NCBI RefSeq assembly: GCF_023618015.1
Contig: NZ_JAJKBJ010000014.1
Span: 1-64,000, forward strand
Reading direction: 5' to 3'
Source: Legionella maioricensis
GTDB lineage: Bacteria > Pseudomonadota > Gammaproteobacteria > Legionellales > Legionellaceae
Length of the DNA stretch: 64,000 nucleotides
Notes under the pieces: model-generated
Seen by the model: the letters and a program-made list of their open reading frames with translations, nothing else
Databases searched by the model: none
What the model was told of the DNA's origin: nothing
Position numbers and translations under genes: made by a program
In this document: piece after piece, positions 45,819 to 54,431 of the stretch
Numbering within the stretch: the first letter of the stretch is position 1
Layout of the letters: each line of letters opens with the position of its first letter

Positions 45819-46658
45819 ATGTGTCGAATTGTTGCGTATTTAGGGCGTCCTGCCGTACTCCAGGATATCTTGGTTACTCCTAAAAATTCCATAGTGATGC
45901 AAAGTCTTCATGCACGTGAGACTGATTTACGGGTTAATGGAGATGGTTTTGGATTAGGGTGGTATGTTCCTGCGATTAGTCCTGAGCCTGCTTTATTTAC
46001 GTCTATTTCTCCGGCCTGGAATGACAGAAACTTACTGAATTTAACGGCAAAAACTCAATCCCCCTGTTTTTTTGCTCATGTACGCTCCGCCAGTTCCGGA
46101 GGGGTGACCAAATTTAATTGCCATCCCTTTATTCATGGTGAATGGATGTTTATGCATAATGGGGAAATTAACAATTTTGTTTTAGTAAAACGACACATAC
46201 GCCATTTATTAGACGATGATATCTATGATTGGATACAAGGAGAGACTGATTCAGAACATCTGTTTGCTTTATTTTTACAACTGGCAAAAGGTCGGGATTT
46301 AAATCAATTATCTGTTGTCGGAGATGTGTTACAGGAAACATTGCAAAAAATTGCTGAGGTAATCAAAGAGTTCGGCAAAAAAGGCCCCTCTTATTACAAT
46401 ATTTGCATGACTGATGGACAAAGAATAATCGCGACGCGTTACTGCACCCATGAAAAGAAAAAAAATCTTACCTTTCATTATCTTGAAGGATATATTTTCG
46501 CCGAAGAAGGTAAATGGTTAAAAGAAGAGGGACCTCCTTCATTCATTATCGTTTCCTCTGAAAAATTTAATGATTTGGCTGAAGGTTGGGAAGATATACC
46601 GCCCCAGCATATGATGCTAGTTGACGAAAACAAAATGATCCAATTGCGTCCTTTATAG
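45819..46658 (+). CDS. Class II glutamine amidotransferase (YafJ/EgtC type)
   Basis: 279 residues. After removal of Met the N-terminal nucleophile is C2 (MCRIVAYLGRP). The glutaminase fold is recognisable: GDGFGLGWYVP, FFAHVRSASSG, CHPFIHGEWMFMHNGEINNF and GETDSEHLFALFL. This is the stand-alone YafJ/EgtC-like family that hydrolyses gamma-glutamyl amide bonds. In EgtC the substrate is a gamma-glutamyl intermediate of ergothioneine synthesis. No egtB or egtD lies nearby, so the substrate is open. AGAAGGGG precedes the ATG. Confidence 0.92.
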   Translation: MCRIVAYLGRPAVLQDILVTPKNSIVMQSLHARETDLRVNGDGFGLGWYVPAISPEPALFTSISPAWNDRNLLNLTAKTQSPCFFAHVRSASSGGVTKFNCHPFIHGEWMFMHNGEINNFVLVKRHIRHLLDDDIYDWIQGETDSEHLFALFLQLAKGRDLNQLSVVGDVLQETLQKIAEVIKEFGKKGPSYYNICMTDGQRIIATRYCTHEKKKNLTFHYLEGYIFAEEGKWLKEEGPPSFIIVSSEKFNDLAEGWEDIPPQHMMLVDENKMIQLRPL

Positions 46659-46698
46659 ACATTAGGTTAGACTAGGCAATTAATAAATTGAAGAGATT

Positions 46699-46782
46699 AT
46701 GATGACTCAAGAAGAAATGATATGTCGAATCGTTCGTTATATTACACAAAAACCCAGTGCTAAAAAATCCTGCTGCAGATAA
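46699..46782 (+). CDS. Possible 27-residue peptide upstream of the WH-motif gene
   Basis: ATG ATG to TAA, with the stop overlapping the next ATG (TAATG), as in a coupled pair. The product is basic and ends KKSCCR. Its DNA around TGTCGAATCGTT resembles the start of the preceding amidotransferase gene (TGTCGAATTGTT), so it may be a relic of a duplication. Weak evidence. Confidence 0.3.
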   Translation: MMTQEEMICRIVRYITQKPSAKKSCCR

Positions 46783-47186
46783 TGAATGTGAATTTCCCTG
46801 CTCTGCTCCAATATAAAAATGAGCAGGTAGTTACTCATTTTTGTCATTTCCACCCCGCGTTTTCCTTGAGCGAGGCGCAACAGCTATTTGAAGATTTATT
46901 GGCTTGGATGGGGCTTAGTTGGCAGCGAACTCTACTGGGTAAAAAGACCTATCTTTTTGGTCCCTTACTGATTATGGATGAAATGTGGCATACGTTCATT
47001 TTACATACCCAAGACTATTACCACTTTTCAATGACTTATTTTGGCGAGTATGTTCATCATCATGTCGAACCCATTGGCTTTGAGCATGTCCTGGAAGAAG
47101 ATGAATTAACTGATTTTCTGCAGGACTGCTTTAACTATCTGGATGCTGCATGGGTTGAGCGGCGTTTTTCAGGCGCGCTCGCCTAG
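46782..47186 (+). CDS. Conserved-looking protein with DEMWHTFILHT motif
   Basis: 134 residues, soluble, family not firmly recognised. The centre reads GPLLIMDEMWHTFILHTQDY, then YHFSMTYFGEYVHHHVEP. A D(E/x)xWHxHxL motif of this kind occurs in the glycine-rich-domain (GRDP/DUF1399) proteins of plants and some bacteria. That link is tentative. The clustered histidines and acidic residues could bind metal. The start overlaps the stop of a tiny upstream frame, so it may be co-translated with it, and the amidotransferase lies 123 bases further up. Confidence 0.7.
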   Translation: MNVNFPALLQYKNEQVVTHFCHFHPAFSLSEAQQLFEDLLAWMGLSWQRTLLGKKTYLFGPLLIMDEMWHTFILHTQDYYHFSMTYFGEYVHHHVEPIGFEHVLEEDELTDFLQDCFNYLDAAWVERRFSGALA

Positions 47187-47237
47187 ATTATTTAAGTAGA
47201 TGAAAGCTCCATTCAGCATACTCATGCAGAATATTCT

Positions 47238-50200
47238 TTATAAACCCATATCCGGAGCCTGGGTTTCTCCTGCATCAAGCTCTTCCTGATTACTGGGCTC
47301 TGCTGTCGTTTGCGGCCTAGAGGCGAATAAGCCTAGGGTGGTTAAAGGCGACTGCTGGCGAGAATAATTGCGATACAAATATTCAACGTATTTTTTGGCA
47401 TCGCCAATGTAAACGTCTTGCCAAATATCGCTGTCCTTGTTATCCAGTTGTTCAAAGTCAATTTCATAATACTCTTGCAACCAGGGGATTATAAAATCAG
47501 CTTGGTCTTGCCAAGAGAGTTGTAGATATTCAGCTAGCCACTGAAAGTAACGAACGTTTCGTTCCGGTGTTTCATAGTTATAAAAAATATCCCATTTGTA
47601 TTCCGAAACGCAGTTTTTTATTTGCGATTTTACTTTATCTCTTATCATTGTCGTGTGTTGATCTTGAGGATGTGCAGTAATCTCTTTAATGGACAAACAC
47701 TCACACACAACGTAATGATAGTCATATAAGGGCTTTATTGTAACCTCAGTAATATCAACATTTAATTTTTTAACTAATTTAGCAAATAATTCCACATCAT
47801 CAAAAAGGGTATAAAGGCAAGATACCTTTTTTGCAAAGGCCACCCAATTATTGGGTGACATCTCACCAAAAGAATCATCTATCACTAAAGTGATTGGATA
47901 ATCATAATTAAACCATTGTGATGCGACGTTTTTGACACGCTCTTCAGGAAAATTTGATGTTTTAGCGAGTTTTAAATAGACTAAAAACTCCTCATTACCA
48001 ACCTTGCCATCAATGAGTTGTTGTTCCAGCGTATCGACTATCTCCATTAATAACGAAGATTTTTCTGCAAAATAAGTAGGAAGTTTATCTAACAGAGTCT
48101 CTAAGGAAATCCATTTTTTGTTCGTCTCTATATTCTCAAGCAATGCAACGACGTTCTGATCGAAAGAGGTGGTCAGATTAAATGTTGTCGCAAATTGATA
48201 GAGTCGGTTTACCGAGTCTAACTGGCCATTAGCCGTGATCTCAACAAATTGACGGCTTAACAATTCTAACGCTTTGTTTTCTATGCTTGTGGCTGTTGTC
48301 CTATTAAACTGACATAAAATTCGATAACTTATTTTAAATACATTGTTTTGAGCTAAATTAATCATTCTATCCAAATCAGCTGAATTTATCACTATTTCAG
48401 CTTGTTTCATTAATTCTTTTGTTAAGTCTTCATCGATAAGATTCTGTTCCAACGCCAATAGAACCTCTTTATAGTTACTATTGGTTATACCGCTATGCAG
48501 TGAGGTCATTAATTGTTTAATAAAATTTTTTTTAAAGAGGAGTAATGCATTATCTTTTGCGTTTTCAATAGAAAGCTCAATTTTCTTCTGTAAATCAATA
48601 GGATAATTGGAATAGCCAGGCACAAATTGATTCGGGTCTTTTACTTTTTGGCCATATAAGGCATAAATTCCTAATGCATGTGTCGAGATGTGTTTTATAT
48701 GTTCTACTTTGCCAACCTCTTTTAATTCATTATTGATATAATCAGTACAAAGCGTTGTCCACATTTCAACGAGCTCATCATCGCTGTGCACCGGTTCTTT
48801 CTGTTCGGTGTTATGGAGGCATGATATTTGATAAATAGGCAAATCAATTCCGAATTTTAGAAATTCGTTTTTAATAAAAATAGCTTGTAACAAGGGAGAT
48901 AAAGGATGAATGGGATCAACATTTTTTATAGGATCTAACGTATAATAGATATCATCATAGGCAGTTACATCATAAAGAAGCTCCGTGTGTTTCATCCCAT
49001 TAATCTCAGGCTCAATACCCATTTTATGCTTTCGGATTAACTCTAAAATTTTTTGTTGTTTCTCATCAGTGGTAAGTGTTTCTAATTCAAGATTACGTTT
49101 TTTACCTGTTCCTGTTAACGCATTAGTTTCATAAATGGCTTTGAGATCCTTCCAATTAAAATCAAGAATCCTGCCGCCTGCACTGCCAAACAAATCTCCA
49201 CCTCTCAGCAGTAAAGAGGTTGAGCGATTCACGTTTCCACGTTTACAATAACCTTTAGACGAACGTGTTAATTTATCCAGCGAACGAGCGGTTTTGCGAC
49301 ATTCAAGTTCAGCTGCTGTTTCTGTTTTTTTCCCTTCTTTATCTACTTTTTTGTTACTGAAATTTAAAGATCTGACTAATGCCCTTCCTTCAAGTGCATC
49401 CAATCCGCCTTTTGGGATTTCCTGTTGTAATTGTTCATCTGATAATAAAGTTCCATTTCCATATAAAAATGACAGAATTTTATAATCTTCATCCTCTAAA
49501 AAAGTATTGATAACCTTGGTGTATACGTTTTCTGTTTCATAATGGGACTTAATTGCTGCCTTGCCCCTCTTAAAAGAATCACCTTGTTTTTCGATGAGAC
49601 TTTTTATTTCATTAACCAGGGCTGACATCTCTGCAAAAGCCCTAGGATCAAAAGAGGCAATTTTTTGATAAAAATCCAAATAGGATGAATGAAACGTTTC
49701 ACGAACACGGGTTACGTCTAAACAATCACAATCATGAATCACGAGCTGTTCTGAACATTTGGATGCAGGAGGGTCTACAGAGCGCCACGATAATTTTTCA
49801 GCAGTTACTTCCAAGCGTGAATATTTTTTTTCCGCCGTCATATCTTTATTGGCAACACATTCACATAAAAAACGTGCCAGCTCTTCGTCAATCTCTAATA
49901 CATTGACTAAATAGGCATAAAGCAATAGAGAACTTTGCTCATCCCACAGATCCTCCCCGTCATACAGGCGTGCTGAATCATGAAACAGCATGCTAATTTG
50001 AATCAATTTTAAGAGATCATTGGTAATCTCTGGGCCATTCATCTGGCCGTAACGTCTAAAAAAATTGACCATGATTACAGCATATGCTGCGGTTCTGGAG
50101 ACATGCAGAATACTATGATGGGATCTGGAAGAGCCATTTGGAAAAGGATGGGAATAAATATGTGTATTGACCCAAACTGCATGCAAACTGATGTCATCTT

Positions 50201-50294
50201 CAAAGCGAATATCTCGCGCTTTAAACATATCAATATTTAATTTTCTCTCTTTGAGAAGAGCTTGAATTTGCGTGTATTGTTGCTGAGTTAACAT
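47238..50294 (-). CDS. SidE-type phosphodiesterase domain protein, candidate Dot/Icm effector
   Basis: 1018 residues, no signal peptide. Residues 40-260 match the phosphodiesterase (PDE) domain of the SidE/Dup effectors: HHSILHVSRTAAY (H59, H60, H64), LFHDSARLYDGEDLWDEQS (H105, D106, R109), VANKD (149-151) and VIHDCDCLD (H187, D188, D193). SidE proteins attach phosphoribosyl-ubiquitin to host proteins by a mono-ADP-ribosyltransferase plus this PDE; DupA and DupB carry only a PDE and remove it. I find no ADP-ribosyltransferase motif here, so a Dup-like role is the natural inference. The 700-residue remainder is helical and unrecognised. The tail (PSNQEELDAGETQAPDMGL) is acidic like Dot/Icm signals. 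A clean promoter lies upstream. Confidence 0.82.
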   Translation of the reverse strand: MLTQQQYTQIQALLKERKLNIDMFKARDIRFEDDISLHAVWVNTHIYSHPFPNGSSRSHHSILHVSRTAAYAVIMVNFFRRYGQMNGPEITNDLLKLIQISMLFHDSARLYDGEDLWDEQSSLLLYAYLVNVLEIDEELARFLCECVANKDMTAEKKYSRLEVTAEKLSWRSVDPPASKCSEQLVIHDCDCLDVTRVRETFHSSYLDFYQKIASFDPRAFAEMSALVNEIKSLIEKQGDSFKRGKAAIKSHYETENVYTKVINTFLEDEDYKILSFLYGNGTLLSDEQLQQEIPKGGLDALEGRALVRSLNFSNKKVDKEGKKTETAAELECRKTARSLDKLTRSSKGYCKRGNVNRSTSLLLRGGDLFGSAGGRILDFNWKDLKAIYETNALTGTGKKRNLELETLTTDEKQQKILELIRKHKMGIEPEINGMKHTELLYDVTAYDDIYYTLDPIKNVDPIHPLSPLLQAIFIKNEFLKFGIDLPIYQISCLHNTEQKEPVHSDDELVEMWTTLCTDYINNELKEVGKVEHIKHISTHALGIYALYGQKVKDPNQFVPGYSNYPIDLQKKIELSIENAKDNALLLFKKNFIKQLMTSLHSGITNSNYKEVLLALEQNLIDEDLTKELMKQAEIVINSADLDRMINLAQNNVFKISYRILCQFNRTTATSIENKALELLSRQFVEITANGQLDSVNRLYQFATTFNLTTSFDQNVVALLENIETNKKWISLETLLDKLPTYFAEKSSLLMEIVDTLEQQLIDGKVGNEEFLVYLKLAKTSNFPEERVKNVASQWFNYDYPITLVIDDSFGEMSPNNWVAFAKKVSCLYTLFDDVELFAKLVKKLNVDITEVTIKPLYDYHYVVCECLSIKEITAHPQDQHTTMIRDKVKSQIKNCVSEYKWDIFYNYETPERNVRYFQWLAEYLQLSWQDQADFIIPWLQEYYEIDFEQLDNKDSDIWQDVYIGDAKKYVEYLYRNYSRQQSPLTTLGLFASRPQTTAEPSNQEELDAGETQAPDMGL

Positions 50295-50327
50295 GGATTA
50301 TTCTGAACATTGATTTTGTTATGTACA

Positions 50328-50356
50328 ATTGTAGTATTTGCTGCCTTTATGTTCAA
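50328..50356 (-). promoter_or_regulatory. Sigma70-type promoter of the SidE-type gene
   Basis: On the minus strand TTGAAC (50356-50351), 17 bases, then TACAAT (50333-50328), 33 bases before the ATG at 50294. Confidence 0.65.
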
Positions 50357-50463
50357 GAAATGGTCAATTCGGGGTGCCCCCGTACTCTAGTGACGATTAG
50401 CAATAAACATGCTGGTAAAGGGGATAACAGGATTAAAAGAAAGTGCTGGACCTGGAGCTTAAC

Positions 50464-50886
50464 CTACTCACCTTTGGCTAAATGAAGCAATGCCTTTTGC
50501 AGCGGCTGATAGGTGCAATGCTCACTTTCACTGATGATCGTTGCTTTGGCTTTTTCTGATAATTCGTGAGACTTGGGTTGAGCGGTTTTTTGATAGGGGG
50601 CGGCAGATTCGCTAATGTTTACTTTTATTGAGGAAAGCTGATACATGCCTGCTTCTTTGCGCAACCTGTCGCGTAGTTCGGGGATGGCGTAGCGTAATTG
50701 AGAGGCCCAGGCTGCATTAGTGGTCGTTAGAATCAGGCAACCTTTATTAAAACTGCCAACATGGCATACCGAAGCTAAATTAGCGGGAAGCAATTGAGTG
50801 ACTTTATTAGATAATTCTTCCAATTGCACCGAGCGTTGGCATAGATCCGCAAGTTGTTTATTCAGGCAGCGACTGATAGCGCGCAT
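50464..50886 (-). CDS. DciA-like (DUF721) protein
   Basis: 140 residues. The N-terminal 95 residues have the DUF721 pattern: ISRCLNKQLADLCQRSVQLEELSN, LLPANLASVCHVGSFNKGCL, and NAAWASQLRYAIPELRDRLR. In bacteria lacking DnaC this domain (DciA) loads the replicative helicase DnaB. The C-terminal tail is unstructured. Genes for DUF721 proteins often lie near lpxC and secA in gammaproteobacteria. Here lpxC is about 8 kb away with accessory genes in between, which suggests insertion into that neighbourhood. Confidence 0.85.
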   Translation of the reverse strand: MRAISRCLNKQLADLCQRSVQLEELSNKVTQLLPANLASVCHVGSFNKGCLILTTTNAAWASQLRYAIPELRDRLRKEAGMYQLSSIKVNISESAAPYQKTAQPKSHELSEKAKATIISESEHCTYQPLQKALLHLAKGE

Positions 50887-51035
50887 TTATCTTTGCCTTT
50901 TATTTTTATATGAAGTTTTCATTTACTGGTGACCAAAAGTTTGGAGCTATCGCTAAATAAGCTGTTTTGTGTATAGAATAGCAAATTATTGCTAAGTGCA
51001 ATATCATATTTTTTTAGAACATCTGAAGGTGAGCA

Positions 51036-51488
51036 ATGACGGTAACTAAAACGGACAATACAATCGACAATAATACGATTTATTTCACCAGGTTACACTG
51101 GATTATATTTTTTTGGCCCATAGTGGCTTTATGTTTTGTTTTTGCAATTTATGTCCACATTGTTCAACTTCGACAGGTCAGCATGTTTTTAGCCCTGTTT
51201 TGTCTCGTTTGGATAGCAATGACCTGGGTGACTTACTATTTTTCATCAATTACGATAAAAAGAAAACAAGTCATTTTACGGACAGGTCTTATAGTAAGGC
51301 AAACGGTTGATATCCCTTTAAGTAAAATTGAAACCATAGACATCCGTCAATCCATTTTAGGCAGCCTGATGCGCTATGGTGCATTAATCATTACTGGAAC
51401 TGGCGGAACACGTCATTTAATCAATTATATTGATAAACCATTGACCTGCAGACGTTACATCGAACAGATGATGAATGAGCCGCATTAG
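51036..51488 (+). CDS. Bacterial PH domain membrane protein
   Basis: 150 residues. Two membrane segments (residues 21-42, IIFFWPIVALCFVFAIYVHI, and 50-70, SMFLALFCLVWIAMTWVTYYF) are followed by a bacterial PH-like domain (bPH2 type): SITIKRKQVILRTGLIVRQ, IPLSKIETIDIRQSILGSL, RYGALIITGTGGT. Such membrane-flanked domains are common and of uncertain function, and some help envelope stress responses. TGAAGGTGAGCA precedes the ATG. Confidence 0.85.
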   Translation: MTVTKTDNTIDNNTIYFTRLHWIIFFWPIVALCFVFAIYVHIVQLRQVSMFLALFCLVWIAMTWVTYYFSSITIKRKQVILRTGLIVRQTVDIPLSKIETIDIRQSILGSLMRYGALIITGTGGTRHLINYIDKPLTCRRYIEQMMNEPH

Positions 51489-51508
51489 TCGTAACCGTTC
51501 ACGATCCG

Positions 51509-51615
51509 CGTTATCCTGAGGAGTTTACGACGAAGGATCTGCTGAATGAGGCACAATGTTTAAGCAAAATGCTAATGCCACATTCAGGAGATCCTTCGCT
51601 TCGCTCTGGATGACG
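51509..51615. repeat. Partial copy of the CGTCATCC palindromic element
   Basis: CGTTATCCTGAGGAGTTTAC on the left faces AGGAGATCCTTCG, CTTCGCTCTGGATGACG on the right. The right half matches the right half of the element at 63816-63949. The terminal inverted repeats are absent. It fills the gap between the PH gene and the convergent topA. Confidence 0.8.
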
Positions 51616-51633
51616 AGTTCGCATTTATGGAAT

Positions 51634-53913
51634 TTATTCTTCAGTAGCAGAGTAACCGCATCCTTCCTGTGGACAAAGAATCTGGCGTCCAAATTTTTTG
51701 CTTTCCTTGACCGTTAATATTGGCCATGCACATTTAGGGCAGGGCTTATCAATAGGTTCATTCCATAAGGCATAATCACATTTGGGATAGTCCCCACATG
51801 AATAGAAAATTTTTCCTTTTCGGGACTTTCTTTGCAGAATCTTTGCGTGATTGCATTTGGGGCAAATCACGCCAGTATCGGCTGGTTTTTCTAAAGGCTC
51901 CATATGTTTGCATTGAGGGTAATTACTGCAGCCAATAAATCGACCATAGCGGCCTGCTTTAATATGCAATACGCTATTGCAAAGAGGACAACTTCTGCCT
52001 TCAACTACTTCTGGTTCTGCTTTTTCACTGTCTGGACCACCCATGTCTTGGGTGTAATCACATTCCGGATAGCCTGTACAGCCTATAAAACGGCCTCGTT
52101 TCCCAAGTCTGATTGAAAGTGGTTTTTGGCATTTGGGACATTTAGTGTCCAATAGTTCTGTAGTGACGTCTTTACGTTGTACTTGTTCATCAGTATTTTG
52201 TATTTGTTGAACAAAAGGCCGCCAAAACTCCTCCAGCACTGGAATCCATTCTTTTTCCCCGCGAGCCACAGCATCAAGTGTATCTTCAAGCCCTGCGGTA
52301 AATTTATAATCAACATAGCGAGTAAAATAACTGGTCAAAAAACGATTGACTATACGACCCACATCAGTAGGTAAAAATCTTTTCTTATCGACTACCACGT
52401 ATTCACGTTGCTGTAGCGTGTGGATGATGGAAGCATAAGTAGATGGGCGACCGATATCGTATTCTTCTAATGCCTTAACCAAGGTTGCTTCTGAATATCT
52501 TGGCGGTGGTTCGGTAAAATGTTGATTGGCCAGGATATCCAAGACCTTAACTTTTTCACCCACTGAAAATGCAGGTAAAATGGCTCCATCGCTGTCTTCA
52601 TCTTTGGAATCGTCACGCCCTTCTTCGTAGACCGCCAGGAATCCAGGGAAGGTGACTGTTGAACCATTAGCACGGAAGAGATTGCCTTCGCCGCAACTAA
52701 AATCTACCGCAACGGTATCCATTATGGCATCTGCCATCTGGCACGCCAAAGTACGTTTCCAAATTAAACTGTAGAGCTTATATTGGTCAGTAGTTAGCGC
52801 TTCTTGTACCATGTCTGGCGAGCGTTTAATGGATGTAGGTCTTATGGCCTCATGCGCTTCTTGAGCGTTCTTGGATTTTGTTTTGTAAACCCTTGGCGTT
52901 TTGGGGCAATTATCTTCACCATAACGCAGAGTAATATACTCTCGTATTTCTTCAACGGCTTCGGTAGCCAAGTGTACCGAATCAGTACGCATGTAACTGA
53001 TCAGACCCACCGTACCGGTACCTATATCGATACCCTCATACAACTGTTGAGCAACCATCATGGATTTGCGCGCGGTAAAGCCTAGTTTTCTGGCAGCTTC
53101 CTGTTGCAGGGTAGAGGTGATAAAAGGTGGAGATGGTTTACGTTTTCGTTGTTTTTTTTCAATTTGGGTAACAGATAAGAAACCTTGAGCTTGTTTAATC
53201 AGATGATCTCTTACCTCAAGGGCTTGTTCCTGTTGATTAATAGTGAACTGTTGTAATTTCTCATCTTTATAATGAGTTAATCGTGCTTCGAATGGGGTAC
53301 TTGTATGCGTGCATTGCGCGAGTATTTTCCAATATTCTTGGGATACAAAACGTTCAATTTCTTCTTCTCGCTCCACAATAAGTCTCAGGGCCGGGCTTTG
53401 AACACGTCCGGCTGAAAGTCCGCGTCTGATTTTTTTCCACAGCAATGGAGAGAGATTAAAACCTACCAGATAGTCCAAAGCTCGTCTTGCTTGCTGCGCA
53501 TTGACTAAATCCATCGATATAGTACGTGGGTTGGTTATGGCATCCTGAATAGCTGCTTTGGTGATTTCATTGAAGAAAATGCGATGCACTGCTTTGTCTT
53601 TAATTAGATTGCGTTCTTTCATTAACTCATAAATATGCCAGGAAATAGCTTCGCCTTCTCTATCAGGGTCGGTTGCCAGTAAGAGTGAGTCTGATTTTTT
53701 TAGCGCTTTTGCTATGGTTTCAATATGCCTTGCGTTTTTTTCAATAGGCGCATAAGTCATGTGAAAGTGTTCATCGGGATTCACTGAACCTTTCCGCGGG
53801 GGCAGATCCCGAACGTGGCCATAGGAGGCAAGGACATCATAATCGCTGCCCAGGTACTTTTGAATTGTTTTCGCTTTTGCGGGTGATTCAACAATCACCA
53901 AGTGTTTACTCAT
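51634..53913 (-). CDS. topA: DNA topoisomerase I (type IA)
   Basis: 759 residues. It relaxes negative supercoils through a 5' phosphotyrosine link. The Toprim domain opens the protein (LVIVESPAKAKTIQKYL, then TDPDREGE at 81-88). The catalytic tyrosine is Y307 in GLISYMRTDSVHL. The C-terminus has four zinc-ribbon-type modules: CPKCQ...CTGYPEC, CPLCN...CSNYPQC, CPKCN...CGDYPKC and CPKCA...CPQEGC. It is shorter than the E. coli enzyme at the C-terminus. It is the last gene of the dprA-smg-topA run, in the order known from relatives. Confidence 0.97.
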   Translation of the reverse strand: MSKHLVIVESPAKAKTIQKYLGSDYDVLASYGHVRDLPPRKGSVNPDEHFHMTYAPIEKNARHIETIAKALKKSDSLLLATDPDREGEAISWHIYELMKERNLIKDKAVHRIFFNEITKAAIQDAITNPRTISMDLVNAQQARRALDYLVGFNLSPLLWKKIRRGLSAGRVQSPALRLIVEREEEIERFVSQEYWKILAQCTHTSTPFEARLTHYKDEKLQQFTINQQEQALEVRDHLIKQAQGFLSVTQIEKKQRKRKPSPPFITSTLQQEAARKLGFTARKSMMVAQQLYEGIDIGTGTVGLISYMRTDSVHLATEAVEEIREYITLRYGEDNCPKTPRVYKTKSKNAQEAHEAIRPTSIKRSPDMVQEALTTDQYKLYSLIWKRTLACQMADAIMDTVAVDFSCGEGNLFRANGSTVTFPGFLAVYEEGRDDSKDEDSDGAILPAFSVGEKVKVLDILANQHFTEPPPRYSEATLVKALEEYDIGRPSTYASIIHTLQQREYVVVDKKRFLPTDVGRIVNRFLTSYFTRYVDYKFTAGLEDTLDAVARGEKEWIPVLEEFWRPFVQQIQNTDEQVQRKDVTTELLDTKCPKCQKPLSIRLGKRGRFIGCTGYPECDYTQDMGGPDSEKAEPEVVEGRSCPLCNSVLHIKAGRYGRFIGCSNYPQCKHMEPLEKPADTGVICPKCNHAKILQRKSRKGKIFYSCGDYPKCDYALWNEPIDKPCPKCAWPILTVKESKKFGRQILCPQEGCGYSATEE

Positions 53914-53995
53914 ATGAAATAAACCTTATCCTGTAATGGTTGTATCGATTCTTTGTCATTTCCAGATTAAAGAGGCGAATCGCTACGTATAGTTA

Positions 53996-54430
53996 TCAAT
54001 GTATTGCCAGCTCATCTTCTGTTCGGTAAAGCACCAAATCAAGGAAGGCCAATTGCTCTTCATTTAAATCGGTTGCTAAAACATTCCTGATAGTCCATTT
54101 AGTTTCCTGTAAGGTTACAATTCGTGATTCTGAAAATTGCAATTGGTTGAGGACCGTTTCAAAGACGTCTATATCAATTATATTCCATAATTTCATGCGC
54201 ACGAGAAATTGATAACTGGCTTTAGTCAGTTTCATTTGTTCTTCGTAAGTAAATATCCGCACTGATTTTTGCTGTGCCGATCTAACATATAATGATTGAT
54301 CTTCAGCGGGCAAGATATCTTCTTCATTGGTTTCCGCTGATTCTTTATCAACGGACTGATGGCTTTTTTGAAGTTGCGTCAGACTTTTTTCAAATAAATT
54401 TAATAACATTTCAAATAAGTTATCTTTCAT
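53996..54430 (-). CDS. smg: Smg family protein (DUF494)
   Basis: 144 residues. The family begins MKDNLFEMLLNLFEKSL as here, has an acidic linker, and ends with LNEEQLAFLDLVLYRTEDEL. Smg proteins are conserved next to dprA in gammaproteobacteria. Their molecular function is not established. It starts one base after the dprA stop, in the same operon. Confidence 0.93.
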   Translation of the reverse strand: MKDNLFEMLLNLFEKSLTQLQKSHQSVDKESAETNEEDILPAEDQSLYVRSAQQKSVRIFTYEEQMKLTKASYQFLVRMKLWNIIDIDVFETVLNQLQFSESRIVTLQETKWTIRNVLATDLNEEQLAFLDLVLYRTEDELAIH

Positions 54431-54431
54431 A

